57,036 bases of DNA from the NCBI RefSeq assembly GCF_020907405.1, contig NZ_JAJJOE010000010.1:1-57036 (forward strand), in the 5' to 3' direction. Positions 36,878-45,382 of the stretch are shown one piece after another. Made by a program: the position numbers and the translations under genes. The notes below the pieces were generated by a model. That model was not told where the DNA came from. It did not search any database and was given only the letters and a program-made list of their open reading frames with translations. Origin of the DNA: Arthrobacter sp. zg-Y769. GTDB lineage: Bacteria > Actinomycetota > Actinomycetes > Actinomycetales > Micrococcaceae. Position 1 is the first letter of the stretch. Each line of letters begins with the position of its first letter.

Positions 36878-39336
36878 AAACGGATTCAACCGGTACGGGA
36901 ACAGCTGCCCTGCTGCCCCGGCTGGGGGACTGGGCGCTGCTCACCGCGGTGCTGGCACTTGGGGTGCTGGGATTCGGTCCCACCTTCGGCTGGGATCCGC
37001 GGTTCCTGGTGGCCGGAGCAGGGGGCATCCTGCTGGGCCTGGGCCTGGCCGAACTGTCCGCCCGGTTCCGCTGGGGATTCTGGGCCACAGTCGGCGCGGC
37101 TGTCGGCAGCTATGTGCTTTTGGGCAGTGCATTCGCGGCGCCGCTGGAAGCCATTGCCGGCGTCGTTCCCTCTTTCGCATCCGTCCGCGTGCTGGTCCTG
37201 GGCGTGGTTTTCGCCTGGAAGGACCTGCTGACCATCGCCCCGCCCGTTGGCCTGGCGGCGGGCATGCTGGTGGTGCCTTTCCTGCTTGCCCTGATCGGCG
37301 GGCTGGTGTCCGGCCTGCTGGCGTGGCGGGTCCGACGGCCCTACTGGGTACTGGCTCCCGTGGTTGTTGTGTTTACCGCGGGCATTGCCCTGGGTACGGA
37401 CGAAGCACCGCTTCCCGGCATCCGCGGCGCCCTGCTCATTGCCCTCCTGATGCCCTGGCTGGCCTATCGGCGTGAGCTGGGCCGGGGCGCCGTGGAAACC
37501 ATTAGCCTGCAAAGCGCGGCTCCTGCTGAGGAGGACACCTCGCGGCGGAGCCTCCGCCACGCCCCCGGGCAGCCGTCCGCGGCAGCCCGTGCGGCCCGGG
37601 CCCGGCGCCTGGGCTTCGGTGCGGCCGTGCTGGCCGCAGCGATGGCGGCTTCCCTGGGCGTGTCTCCGCTGCTGACCCAGGGTGCCGAACGCCGGGTGCT
37701 GCGCGACGTCGTCGAGCCGCCCGTGGACCTCTTCGACTATCCCAGCCCGCTCACGGATTTCCGCCGATACGTCAAGGACGAAGCGGACACCACGCTGTTT
37801 ACCGTGGAAGGACTGCCCAAGGGCCAGCGCATCCGCCTGGCCGCACTCGACGCCTACGACGGTGTGGTCTACACCGTTGATCCGGGCAGCGACGGGAACT
37901 TCACCCGGGTGGGCGACGCCCGCTCGGACCTGGCGGAGGGCTCCGGCGAGGGCACCAGTGCGACTTTGAAAATCACCGTTGGTGAGTACGCCGGGGTCTG
38001 GGTTCCGGCCGGCGGGAAGGCAACGGGGTTCAAGGTGTCGGGTGACCGAGCGGCGGACCTGGCTGCCGGCCTCTACTACAGCGAGGCTTCCGGTACGGCA
38101 CTGACGGTCGCCCAGCTGCAGTCCGGGGATACCTATGAGGCCAGCGTCCTGTTCCCGGAAGAGCCCGACGACGCGCAGTTGTCCAAATACCGGTTCTCCA
38201 GCAACCAGCTGCCCCGCATCTACAACGATCCGCCGGTCCTCGGATCCAAGGCGGCCGACTATGTCGGCGACGAGGAACGCCCGGTCCAGCGTGCGCGCCG
38301 CCTGCAGCAGATCCTTGCCTCCGAAGGCTTTTTCAGCAACGGCAAGGAAGGCGAGACGCCGTCGCTGCCCGGGCACGGCTCCGCGCGCATGACCCGCCTG
38401 CTGGACGCGGACCAGATGGTGGGCGACGACGAGCAGTATGCCGTTGCCATGGCGCTGATGGCACGCAAGCTCGGCATTCCGGCACGTGTGGTCATGGGCT
38501 TTTATCCGAACTGGGACGAAGTGAAGGATCCGTCCGCACCCCTGGAAATCACCGGCGATGACGTGCATGCGTGGGTGGAAGTGGAGTTTGAGACCGTGGG
38601 CTGGGTGCCGTTCTTCCCCACTCCGGATGAAGACAACGAACCCGTGCCCCCGCAGCAGCAGCCCAAGTCCACGCCGAAGCCCCAGGTCCTGCAGCCGCCG
38701 CCTCCGCCGCAGGAACCGGCCGAGCTGCCGCCGGACACCAACGCGGACGCCAAGGAGCCCGAAGAGCAGAAAGACGATTTCTGGGCGGCGTTCCGGTACT
38801 GGCTGCGGATCATCGCGCTGGCCTCGCTGCCGCTCGTGGTCCTGCTGGGACCGCTGTTGCTGGTACTGCTTATTAAGGTTCGACGCCGGCGCCTGCGGCG
38901 GCGGACCGGCACTCCCTCCCGACGGGTCGGGGGCGCCTGGAAGGAGGTCGTGAGCCTGGCAACCGACCTCGGCAGCCGTCCGAGCGGCAACGCTACCCGT
39001 CGGGAACACGCAGAGCTGCTGCAGCGCGGCTTCCCTGCCGCGGCGGACTCAACCGTGCTTCTGGCGCAGCGGGCGGACGCCGGGATTTTCGGCCCCGGCG
39101 AACCTACCGAAGCCGAAGTTCAGGAGTACTGGAAGCAGGTCGAGGAGCATCTGGGCAGGCTTGCCGGCTCCGTCGGTTTCTGGCGGCGCCAGCGGGCCCG
39201 CTATTCCCCGCGCTCGCTGCTGCTCGACGCACAGATGCGGACCCGCCGCCGTACGCCGGGCCGACGGGTGCTGCCGTCGGTTAGGGTATGGAAGAGAACT
39301 CGTAAGCCAGATCACTTTAGTGAACCTTCCGGATAG
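36874..39336 (+). CDS. DUF3488/transglutaminase-fold membrane protein, probable pseudoenzyme
   Basis: An 820-aa protein with about six N-terminal helices (residues about 12-205), a large extracytoplasmic transglutaminase-like domain (about 280-590), a Pro/Gln-rich linker, a further helix near 645-670 and a cytoplasmic tail. The core is recognisable in YAVAMALMARKLGIPARVV and HAWVEVEFETVGWVP. The nucleophile position, normally Cys in a GxCxQ/E-type motif, is D519 (VGDDEQYA). The third triad position, usually Asp in DPTP, is F581 (FFPTP). Only H565 remains. A structural or peptide-binding role is therefore more likely than cross-linking. It is coupled to DUF58 and followed 7 bases later by PP2C. 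Confidence 0.88.
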   Translation: MKTDSTGTGTAALLPRLGDWALLTAVLALGVLGFGPTFGWDPRFLVAGAGGILLGLGLAELSARFRWGFWATVGAAVGSYVLLGSAFAAPLEAIAGVVPSFASVRVLVLGVVFAWKDLLTIAPPVGLAAGMLVVPFLLALIGGLVSGLLAWRVRRPYWVLAPVVVVFTAGIALGTDEAPLPGIRGALLIALLMPWLAYRRELGRGAVETISLQSAAPAEEDTSRRSLRHAPGQPSAAARAARARRLGFGAAVLAAAMAASLGVSPLLTQGAERRVLRDVVEPPVDLFDYPSPLTDFRRYVKDEADTTLFTVEGLPKGQRIRLAALDAYDGVVYTVDPGSDGNFTRVGDARSDLAEGSGEGTSATLKITVGEYAGVWVPAGGKATGFKVSGDRAADLAAGLYYSEASGTALTVAQLQSGDTYEASVLFPEEPDDAQLSKYRFSSNQLPRIYNDPPVLGSKAADYVGDEERPVQRARRLQQILASEGFFSNGKEGETPSLPGHGSARMTRLLDADQMVGDDEQYAVAMALMARKLGIPARVVMGFYPNWDEVKDPSAPLEITGDDVHAWVEVEFETVGWVPFFPTPDEDNEPVPPQQQPKSTPKPQVLQPPPPPQEPAELPPDTNADAKEPEEQKDDFWAAFRYWLRIIALASLPLVVLLGPLLLVLLIKVRRRRLRRRTGTPSRRVGGAWKEVVSLATDLGSRPSGNATRREHAELLQRGFPAAADSTVLLAQRADAGIFGPGEPTEAEVQEYWKQVEEHLGRLAGSVGFWRRQRARYSPRSLLLDAQMRTRRRTPGRRVLPSVRVWKRTRKPDHFSEPSG

Positions 39337-39343
39337 GGCGTGA

Positions 39344-40189
39344 ATGAACTCCGACGAAACTGCATCTCCGGATACTGATCTGCATGCCGTGTTCGGCTAT
39401 GCCTCGGACCGTGGACTCCGCCGCGAGCTGAATGAGGACTCGCTGATCGCAGCAGACCCGATCTTTGCCATAGCCGACGGCATGGGGGGACACGAGGCGG
39501 GGGAGGTGGCGAGCAGCATCTGCGTCCGCACCCTCGGGGACTCTCCGATAGTCGGAAAGCACCTGCCTGAGTTCTCCGCCGATCAGCTGGAGGCCCTGGT
39601 GAGGGAAGCGGACCACCGTATCCGCGAAGCGACCGGTGGACGGGCGGGCACCACCCTGACCGGCGCCGTCCTCGTCAGGGAAGGGGGAAACCCCTACTGG
39701 CTGGTGTTCAACGTGGGCGATTCACGCACCTACCGGTTGAGCCACGGTGTGCTGGAACAGATCACCGTGGACCACAGCGAGGTCCAGGAACTGGTGGACC
39801 TGGGGCAGATCACCCCCGATGAGGCCCTGGTGCATCCGCGCCGCCACGTCGTCACCCGTGCCCTAGGCACCGGTAACGACGCCGAGGCGGATTTCTGGCT
39901 GATTCCGGTGGAACCCGGCGACCGGTTGATGGTCTGCTCCGACGGGCTTACCGGCGAGGTGGCGGACGGACACATCCTGCAGATCCTCACTTCGGTCAGC
40001 AACCCGCAGGATGCCTGTGCCGCACTGGTCCAGGCTGCACTGCGCTCGGGCGGGCGGGACAACATTACCGTTTTGGTCATTGATGCCGAGGGCGGACCGG
40101 ACGGTCATGAATCCGCGGCCATCACCCTGCCCGGAACCGCCCAGGCAGAGCAGTCCACCACCCCGCGTCCCGCAGCCGGGTCAGACTGA
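39344..40189 (+). CDS. PP2C-family protein Ser/Thr phosphatase
   Basis: A 281-aa PPM phosphatase. Metal-binding residues are in NEDSL, IADGMGGHEAGE, VGDSRTYRL, MVCSDGLTGEV and GGRDNITVLVID, all intact. A disordered Pro/Thr tail ends it. Being soluble, it would dephosphorylate cytoplasmic targets, most obviously the kinase and FHA partners encoded next. The stop shares one base with the following start (TGATG). Confidence 0.94.
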   Translation: MNSDETASPDTDLHAVFGYASDRGLRRELNEDSLIAADPIFAIADGMGGHEAGEVASSICVRTLGDSPIVGKHLPEFSADQLEALVREADHRIREATGGRAGTTLTGAVLVREGGNPYWLVFNVGDSRTYRLSHGVLEQITVDHSEVQELVDLGQITPDEALVHPRRHVVTRALGTGNDAEADFWLIPVEPGDRLMVCSDGLTGEVADGHILQILTSVSNPQDACAALVQAALRSGGRDNITVLVIDAEGGPDGHESAAITLPGTAQAEQSTTPRPAAGSD

Positions 40190-41724
40190 TGGACGGACTG
40201 CGCTACCGCCCGGGCACCTGGATCTGCCTTGTCCATGATTCGGTCCTGTGCCTGCTGCCTCCGGATACCGGGGAGGAACGGGTGCGGGAGATCTGGTCCC
40301 TGCTGGGGACTGCGCCGGCACTGGACCGCGTTTTTACGGCCGTGTCCGGCGGACTGTCCGGCAGCCTGGCCGACATGCCCTTCTTCGGGGTGCTTTCCCT
40401 GGGGGACCGGATGCATGTCCTCCTGCGCGGTCCGTTGGAACTGCAGCAGGCAGGGAAGGATGAACCGGCGGCGTCGGGCGAATTCGTCACCACCTGGAGC
40501 GAGCGGGTCCTGCCCGCCGGCGGTTCCTACTGCCTGACCGTCACGGCTTCCGGTGCGGCTGCCGTAAGTTCCACGGATAGCCTGCGTTTGCCGCTCGAAC
40601 GCGGTGTCGTACTGGTGTCGGAGCTGGAATTCGGTCCGGTAGAGGACGGCGGCCGGACAGCGCCTGCCCGGCAGATGGAGTCCCGGCCTGCCCCGGCGGC
40701 GTTGCCGACCCAGTCCCTGCCTGCGGCCGCGCCCCTGCCTGCTCCGGTGTTGCCGACTCAGCCCCGTCCGGCCGAGCCCGAGCCTGCTCCGGTGCTCCCT
40801 GCTGCGCCGGAGGACACCCCTGCCGCTCCCGCCGAACCGGACACCGAGTCCCAGGACACGGTGAAACCCGGCGAGCATCCGGTTTCCGCACAGGCACAGG
40901 CACAGGAACCGGACCTGAGCGAGACCGTGCGCCCGCTGGAAGAGTCACTTGTCCCCACCCTCCAGCCCGTTGAAGCCGCCGTTCCCCCCGCTCCGCCAGC
41001 GGCCGCGGCACCCAATGCGCTGATCGATTCGGTGCCGTGGCTGCGCGGCAATGAGGCAGCGCCGGTCGAGGCCACGCGCGTGCAGCCTGTCCCTGCTCCG
41101 GCCCGGGTACCGGCACCCGCCCCCGCCCCGGCCCCGGCAGCCCCGGCACCGGCGGTTGCCCCCGACCAGGCTCAGGAGGACCTGGACCACGACGGTGACA
41201 CCATCATGAGCAGCGACCTGCCCAGGACCGAACCTGTCCCTGCCGCGGACAGCCGCTCAAACACAGCCCCCACCGTGCTGGCACGCATCTGCGCCGGAGG
41301 CCATGCCAACCCGCCGACGCGCTCGGTGTGCGCACAATGCGGAGGGCCCCTGGGCGAAGAGCCGCAGCCGGTCCACCGGCCGCCCCTGGGCCGGGTGGTC
41401 TTTTCCACCGGGCAGGTGGAGACCCTGGATCGGAACATCGTCGTCGGCCGCCAGCCGTCGGTGGCCAGGACGCAGGGCTCGGACATGCCGCGGATGGTGC
41501 AGGTACCCAGCAGCGGGGGAGATATCTCCCGCTCCCATGCCGAGATCCGGCTCGAGGGCTGGCATGTGATGCTCCGCGACCTGTTCTCCACGAACGGCAC
41601 GGTGCTGGTCCGCAACGGGCAGCTGCCGCACCGGCTTGGCCAGGGCGAAGGGGTAATCGTGCTCGACGGCGATACCGCCGAACTCGGCGATGATGTGTGG
41701 ATCCGGTTCGAGGGACTGGCATGA
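40189..41724 (+). CDS. FHA-domain protein with zinc ribbon and long Pro/Ala-rich linker
   Basis: A 511-aa protein. The N-terminal 165 residues form an uncharacterised beta-rich domain (TWICLVHDSVLCLLP). Residues about 165-330 are a Pro/Ala/Glu-rich disordered linker. A small Cys cluster (ICAGGHANPPTRSVCAQCG) suggests a zinc ribbon. The last 110 residues are an FHA domain (VVGRQPSV, ISRSHAEIRL, RDLFSTNGT). It should read Thr phosphorylation by the kinase whose gene overlaps it by 4 bases (ATGA). The linker itself offers phosphoacceptor sites (DTIMSSDLPRTEP). Confidence 0.88.
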   Translation: MDGLRYRPGTWICLVHDSVLCLLPPDTGEERVREIWSLLGTAPALDRVFTAVSGGLSGSLADMPFFGVLSLGDRMHVLLRGPLELQQAGKDEPAASGEFVTTWSERVLPAGGSYCLTVTASGAAAVSSTDSLRLPLERGVVLVSELEFGPVEDGGRTAPARQMESRPAPAALPTQSLPAAAPLPAPVLPTQPRPAEPEPAPVLPAAPEDTPAAPAEPDTESQDTVKPGEHPVSAQAQAQEPDLSETVRPLEESLVPTLQPVEAAVPPAPPAAAAPNALIDSVPWLRGNEAAPVEATRVQPVPAPARVPAPAPAPAPAAPAPAVAPDQAQEDLDHDGDTIMSSDLPRTEPVPAADSRSNTAPTVLARICAGGHANPPTRSVCAQCGGPLGEEPQPVHRPPLGRVVFSTGQVETLDRNIVVGRQPSVARTQGSDMPRMVQVPSSGGDISRSHAEIRLEGWHVMLRDLFSTNGTVLVRNGQLPHRLGQGEGVIVLDGDTAELGDDVWIRFEGLA

Positions 41725-43322
41725 CGAAGCGTGCTCCGGCGCCGCCGCCGGAGATAGCCGGCTACCGCTATCTCCGGCACCTGGGTTCGGGCGGCTTTGC
41801 CGATGTCTATCTCTACGAACAGGACCACCCCCGCCGCCGGGTAGCCGTCAAGGTGCTGCTCTCGGACCTGCGGACGGACAGCGCCAGGCGCAGCTTCGAG
41901 GCCGAAGCGAACCTGATGGCGCAGCTGTCCTCACACCCGTACATCGTCACTATCTACGAAGCGGACATCACCGACGACGGGCACTCCTACCTGGCAATGG
42001 AGTACTGCTCCCGTCCCAGCCTGGACATCCGGTACCGCCAGGGCGGCCTGCCGCTGGCTGAGGTACTCACCGTCGGCATCCAGGTGGCCTCCGCCGTGGA
42101 AACCGCCCACCGTGCCGGCATCGCCCACCGGGATATTAAACCGGCCAACATCCTCACCACCGACTACAACCGTCCCGCACTGACGGACTTCGGCATCTCC
42201 GGTACCACCGACGCCGCCGAGGACGAGGATCTGGGGCTGTCCATTCCCTGGTCCCCGCCCGAGGCGCTGACCGGCGGACGGGCGGATGGAATCCGGATTG
42301 ATGTGTGGGCCCTCGGCGCCACCCTGTACACCCTGTTGGCCGCGCGCTCGCCGTTTGTCCTGCCCGGGCAGGGCAACACCCAGCGCGAACTAATCGACCG
42401 GATCGTCAGCCAGCCGCTGCGGCCCACCGGCCGCGCCGACGTGCCGGAATCCCTGGAACTGGTCCTGGCCACCGCGATGGCCAAGGCCCCCGAGTCGCGC
42501 TTCTCGTCGGCCTACGCCTTCGGGCTGGCGCTCCAGCGGATCCAGGGCGAGCTGAACCTGGCCAATACACCCTTTGAAGTGCTGCAGGAAGCGGACTCCA
42601 CCGAGGACCGCGGCGAGGACGAGGACCGCACCCGCATCCGGCGCGTGGTCTCCATTGATCCCCACACTGCAGCTGCACCGCCGCGTCGGGCACCCCTGCA
42701 GCGCCCGACGCCGTCTGACCCCGGCCGTTCCGCTTCTGCACGCGCGGCTGCCCCCGGGGTTCCGCCGGATACCGCCGCAGGCAAGGCCGCTGCCGGTGGC
42801 GAGACCCACGAGGGAACGGTAATGCGGTCGGGCCTTGCCGCGGCGGAGCCGGGCGCGGGAACAGCCGCGGGTCCGGAAGCCTTCAGCTGGCCGGAACCGC
42901 CTCGCCGCCGGGGAAGGACGGCCCTGCGCATCGGCGCGGTTGCAGCGGCAGCGGCAGCCGTGGGTATTGTCGCCGCCGCACTGCTGCTGCCGGAGGCGGA
43001 GCCGAAGAGCGTCCTGCCCACGCCGTCACGGTCCGCGCAGGACGCCCTGGCAGGATCTGAAGGGGTAGTGCTTCCACCCGAATCGCTGGCAGCCACTGCT
43101 TCGGAAGGCTCAGTGGTGTTCACCTGGGACAACCCGGAGCCGGCGGACGGGGACATCTATTTGTGGCGGACGGTCAGTGCCACTGCCAAGGGTGAACTGG
43201 TCCGTTCGGCCGAGGCCAAGGCCCAGGTCCCGGCGTCGGGCAGTGAGGCCTGTATTGAAGTGCAGGTGGCGCGGGTGAACGGAAAAGCATCCGCACCGGT
43301 TGCGTTCTGCGCGCCGCAGTGA
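41721..43322 (+). CDS. Transmembrane Ser/Thr protein kinase with extracellular FN3-like domain
   Basis: A 533-aa Hanks-type kinase. The glycine loop is GSGGFADVYLY, the ATP lysine is K44 (VAVKVL), the catalytic HRD is H136-D138 (HRDIKPANIL) and the DFG Asp is D156. After the kinase domain (about 1-280) comes a long juxtamembrane linker with TRIRR-type Thr sites, one helix (about 405-428) and a C-terminal extracytoplasmic domain of about 95 residues resembling FN3 (GSVVFTWDNPEPADG) with two Cys. It probably senses the envelope and phosphorylates T7SS/FHA partners. ATG 41721 overlaps the previous stop. Confidence 0.94.
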   Translation: MTKRAPAPPPEIAGYRYLRHLGSGGFADVYLYEQDHPRRRVAVKVLLSDLRTDSARRSFEAEANLMAQLSSHPYIVTIYEADITDDGHSYLAMEYCSRPSLDIRYRQGGLPLAEVLTVGIQVASAVETAHRAGIAHRDIKPANILTTDYNRPALTDFGISGTTDAAEDEDLGLSIPWSPPEALTGGRADGIRIDVWALGATLYTLLAARSPFVLPGQGNTQRELIDRIVSQPLRPTGRADVPESLELVLATAMAKAPESRFSSAYAFGLALQRIQGELNLANTPFEVLQEADSTEDRGEDEDRTRIRRVVSIDPHTAAAPPRRAPLQRPTPSDPGRSASARAAAPGVPPDTAAGKAAAGGETHEGTVMRSGLAAAEPGAGTAAGPEAFSWPEPPRRRGRTALRIGAVAAAAAAVGIVAAALLLPEAEPKSVLPTPSRSAQDALAGSEGVVLPPESLAATASEGSVVFTWDNPEPADGDIYLWRTVSATAKGELVRSAEAKAQVPASGSEACIEVQVARVNGKASAPVAFCAPQ

Positions 43323-43412
43323 GAACCGGCGGGTACACATGGACAATAGGGGCGGAACGGCGCCATGGGGGAGCCGTACGGAAAGCCGGGCAACCGGACT
43401 AGGGGGAGACGC

Positions 43413-44210
43413 GTGGGGGAGCTTGCCATAGAGTACTGCGGCGAATGGTATGAGCCGCAGGAGCCTGCCGTTTTCAGCATCGGCAGGGAGGGTGACCTCG
43501 CTATCGATGACAATCCCTACCTGCACCGCAAGTTCCTCAGCATCGCGAAGGACAGCGGGATCTGGTGGCTGACCAATATCGGCAGCCGGATCTCCGCCAC
43601 CATTGCCGACTCGGGCGGCGGCATGCAGGCCTGGCTGGCGCCCGGAGCCCGGCTGCCGGTTGTGTTTGAACAGACCCGGGTGATCTTCAGCGCCGGTTCC
43701 ACTACCTACGAGTTCGACGTCCACCTGACAACCCCTACCTTTCGGCAGGATCCCCTCAACGCCGCTGAAGGCGGGGAAACCACCATCGGTCCCGTGCTGT
43801 TCACCGAGTCCCAGAAGGCGGTGATGGTGGCGCTCGCCGAGCCGCTGCTGCGCCGCGACGGCACCGGCTACAGTGCTCTGCCTACCTCCGCGGAGGCGGC
43901 ACAGCGGCTGGGCTGGTCCCAGACCCGGTTCAACCGGAAGCTGGATAACGTGTGCGAAAAGCTGGACCGGGTGGGCGTGGCTGGACTGCGCGGAGCCGAG
44001 GGTAAACCGGCGTCGAACCGCCGGGCACGGCTGGTGGAGCACGCCGTGACGTCACAGCTCGTTACCTCGGCTGACCTGGCGTTGCTGGACCGCCCCGCGG
44101 ATCCTCCGGCGGGCACCGCACCGGCCGGCGAAACCGAGCACCGTCAGCCCGCCGGAGCGGCACCGCCCGGGACCCGTACCATGACCACCGGAACGACAAG
44201 GAACACCTAG
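43413..44210 (+). CDS. FHA-like domain protein with C-terminal helical (possible HTH) domain
   Basis: A 265-aa soluble protein, starting at GTG 43413 with GGGGGAG just before it (an ATG at 43365 is also in frame but lacks a site). The N-terminal 100 residues resemble a degenerate FHA fold (VFSIGREGDLAIDDN, LHRKFLSI). Residues about 135-215 are helical and include an HTH-like stretch (TSAEAAQRLGWSQTRFNRKL). The tail is Pro/Thr-rich. It could be a phospho-dependent transcription regulator of the locus; neither DNA binding nor phosphothreonine binding is certain. The gap of 90 bases after the kinase gene holds nothing else. Confidence 0.7.
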   Translation: MGELAIEYCGEWYEPQEPAVFSIGREGDLAIDDNPYLHRKFLSIAKDSGIWWLTNIGSRISATIADSGGGMQAWLAPGARLPVVFEQTRVIFSAGSTTYEFDVHLTTPTFRQDPLNAAEGGETTIGPVLFTESQKAVMVALAEPLLRRDGTGYSALPTSAEAAQRLGWSQTRFNRKLDNVCEKLDRVGVAGLRGAEGKPASNRRARLVEHAVTSQLVTSADLALLDRPADPPAGTAPAGETEHRQPAGAAPPGTRTMTTGTTRNT

Positions 44211-45329
44211 ATGGCGCCCAGCCCGAACCTCGTCAACGCCACGGCTCCCCAGCGCCTGGCCGCCAAGGCATTGGACGCGCTGCCGTCCGGTGCCCTGCTG
44301 CTTGCCTCAACACTGCTGTTTTCGCTGGCCGGCGGGGAAGATGCCCGGGTCCTGGGCCTGGTTACGGGAGTGGTCCTGGCCGGCGGATATGCGCTCTGGC
44401 TCTGGATCTGGGAAGCGGGATCCGGCAAGACACCGGGCAACCTGGCCCTGGGCATCCGGACCACAGGCGACGACGGCACCGCCCCGGGACTGGTCGCTGT
44501 GCTGCTGCGCAACGTCATCCTGGGTCTGTCCGGCGTCGTGGTGGTAGGGCCCGTGATCCTGCTGGTTTCCAACCTGTGGGACAAGAACCACCAGCGGCAG
44601 GGCTGGCATGACAAGGTTGCCCGCACCCTGGTGGTGGACGTACGCGCAGGCCGGGATCCCATCCTGACCGGCGGGATCCGGGCCGGGCTCGATGCCTCCG
44701 GGGCTGCTTCTGCCGCCCAGCCTGCGACGGCGTCTGCCGTCCCCGGTGCGGGCCAGGTTACTGCGGTGCCGGGCTTCCCCCCTTCCGTCGCCCCGCAGGT
44801 TGTTTCCCAGCCGTTCCAGACCGTGCCGGCCGCCCCCGCTGCTCCGGCCCCGGCTGCTCCCGCCCCCGCTGCTCCGTCCCCGGCCGCCGCGGCGCCCGTG
44901 ATGGTAGCCGCACCCCTGCCCGCTGCCCCGGCCGCTGTGGTTCCACAGCATGCCGACGACGAGCTGGAAATGACCCGCGTGGCGTCCCGGCGGCGCGCAG
45001 CGGGACTGCGGCTGCAGTTCGACGACGGCGCGGCCGTCGTTGTGACCGGCACGGCACTGCTGGGACGCAATCCCACCCCGAAGCCCCAGGAAACCGCCGG
45101 CCAGCTGCTCGATTTCGCGGACATGGGCCGCACGGTCTCCAAGACCCATCTGCATCTGCAGGCAGACCCGAAGGGCGTCTGGGTGACGGACCGCAATTCA
45201 ACCAACGGCAGCGCCGTCGTTACCGCCCAGGGGCTGCGCGAGGAACTTGAGCCGTTGCGCCCGGTCCTCGCGCCCATAGGAAGCACGGTCTTTTTCGGCG
45301 ACCGCAGCTTCACTGTGGCCTCGGCCTAG
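44211..45329 (+). CDS. RDD-family membrane protein with C-terminal FHA domain
   Basis: A 372-aa protein. The RDD membrane part (about residues 10-150) starts with LAAKALDALPSG and has three or four helices, ending with the RDD signature RQGWHDKVARTLVV. A Pro/Ala-rich linker (about 160-250) leads to a cytoplasmic FHA domain (LLGRNPTP, TVSKTHLHLQ, DRNSTNGSAVV). A Thr in MTRVASRRR before the FHA is a plausible kinase site. It directly abuts the preceding gene and ends the rightward T7SS operon at a strong terminator. Confidence 0.9.
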   Translation: MAPSPNLVNATAPQRLAAKALDALPSGALLLASTLLFSLAGGEDARVLGLVTGVVLAGGYALWLWIWEAGSGKTPGNLALGIRTTGDDGTAPGLVAVLLRNVILGLSGVVVVGPVILLVSNLWDKNHQRQGWHDKVARTLVVDVRAGRDPILTGGIRAGLDASGAASAAQPATASAVPGAGQVTAVPGFPPSVAPQVVSQPFQTVPAAPAAPAPAAPAPAAPSPAAAAPVMVAAPLPAAPAAVVPQHADDELEMTRVASRRRAAGLRLQFDDGAAVVVTGTALLGRNPTPKPQETAGQLLDFADMGRTVSKTHLHLQADPKGVWVTDRNSTNGSAVVTAQGLREELEPLRPVLAPIGSTVFFGDRSFTVASA

Positions 45330-45348
45330 CCGCCAACCGGAACCGCAG

Positions 45349-45380
45349 CCGTGCGTCCGGCCCTTAGGCCGGACGCACGG
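45349..45380. terminator. Bidirectional terminator between the two convergent T7SS operons
   Basis: A 14-bp perfect stem (ccgtgcgtccggcc / ggccggacgcacgg) with a ctta loop, between the RDD-FHA gene and eccC. The T-runs are weak. Confidence 0.8.
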
Positions 45381-45382
45381 AC

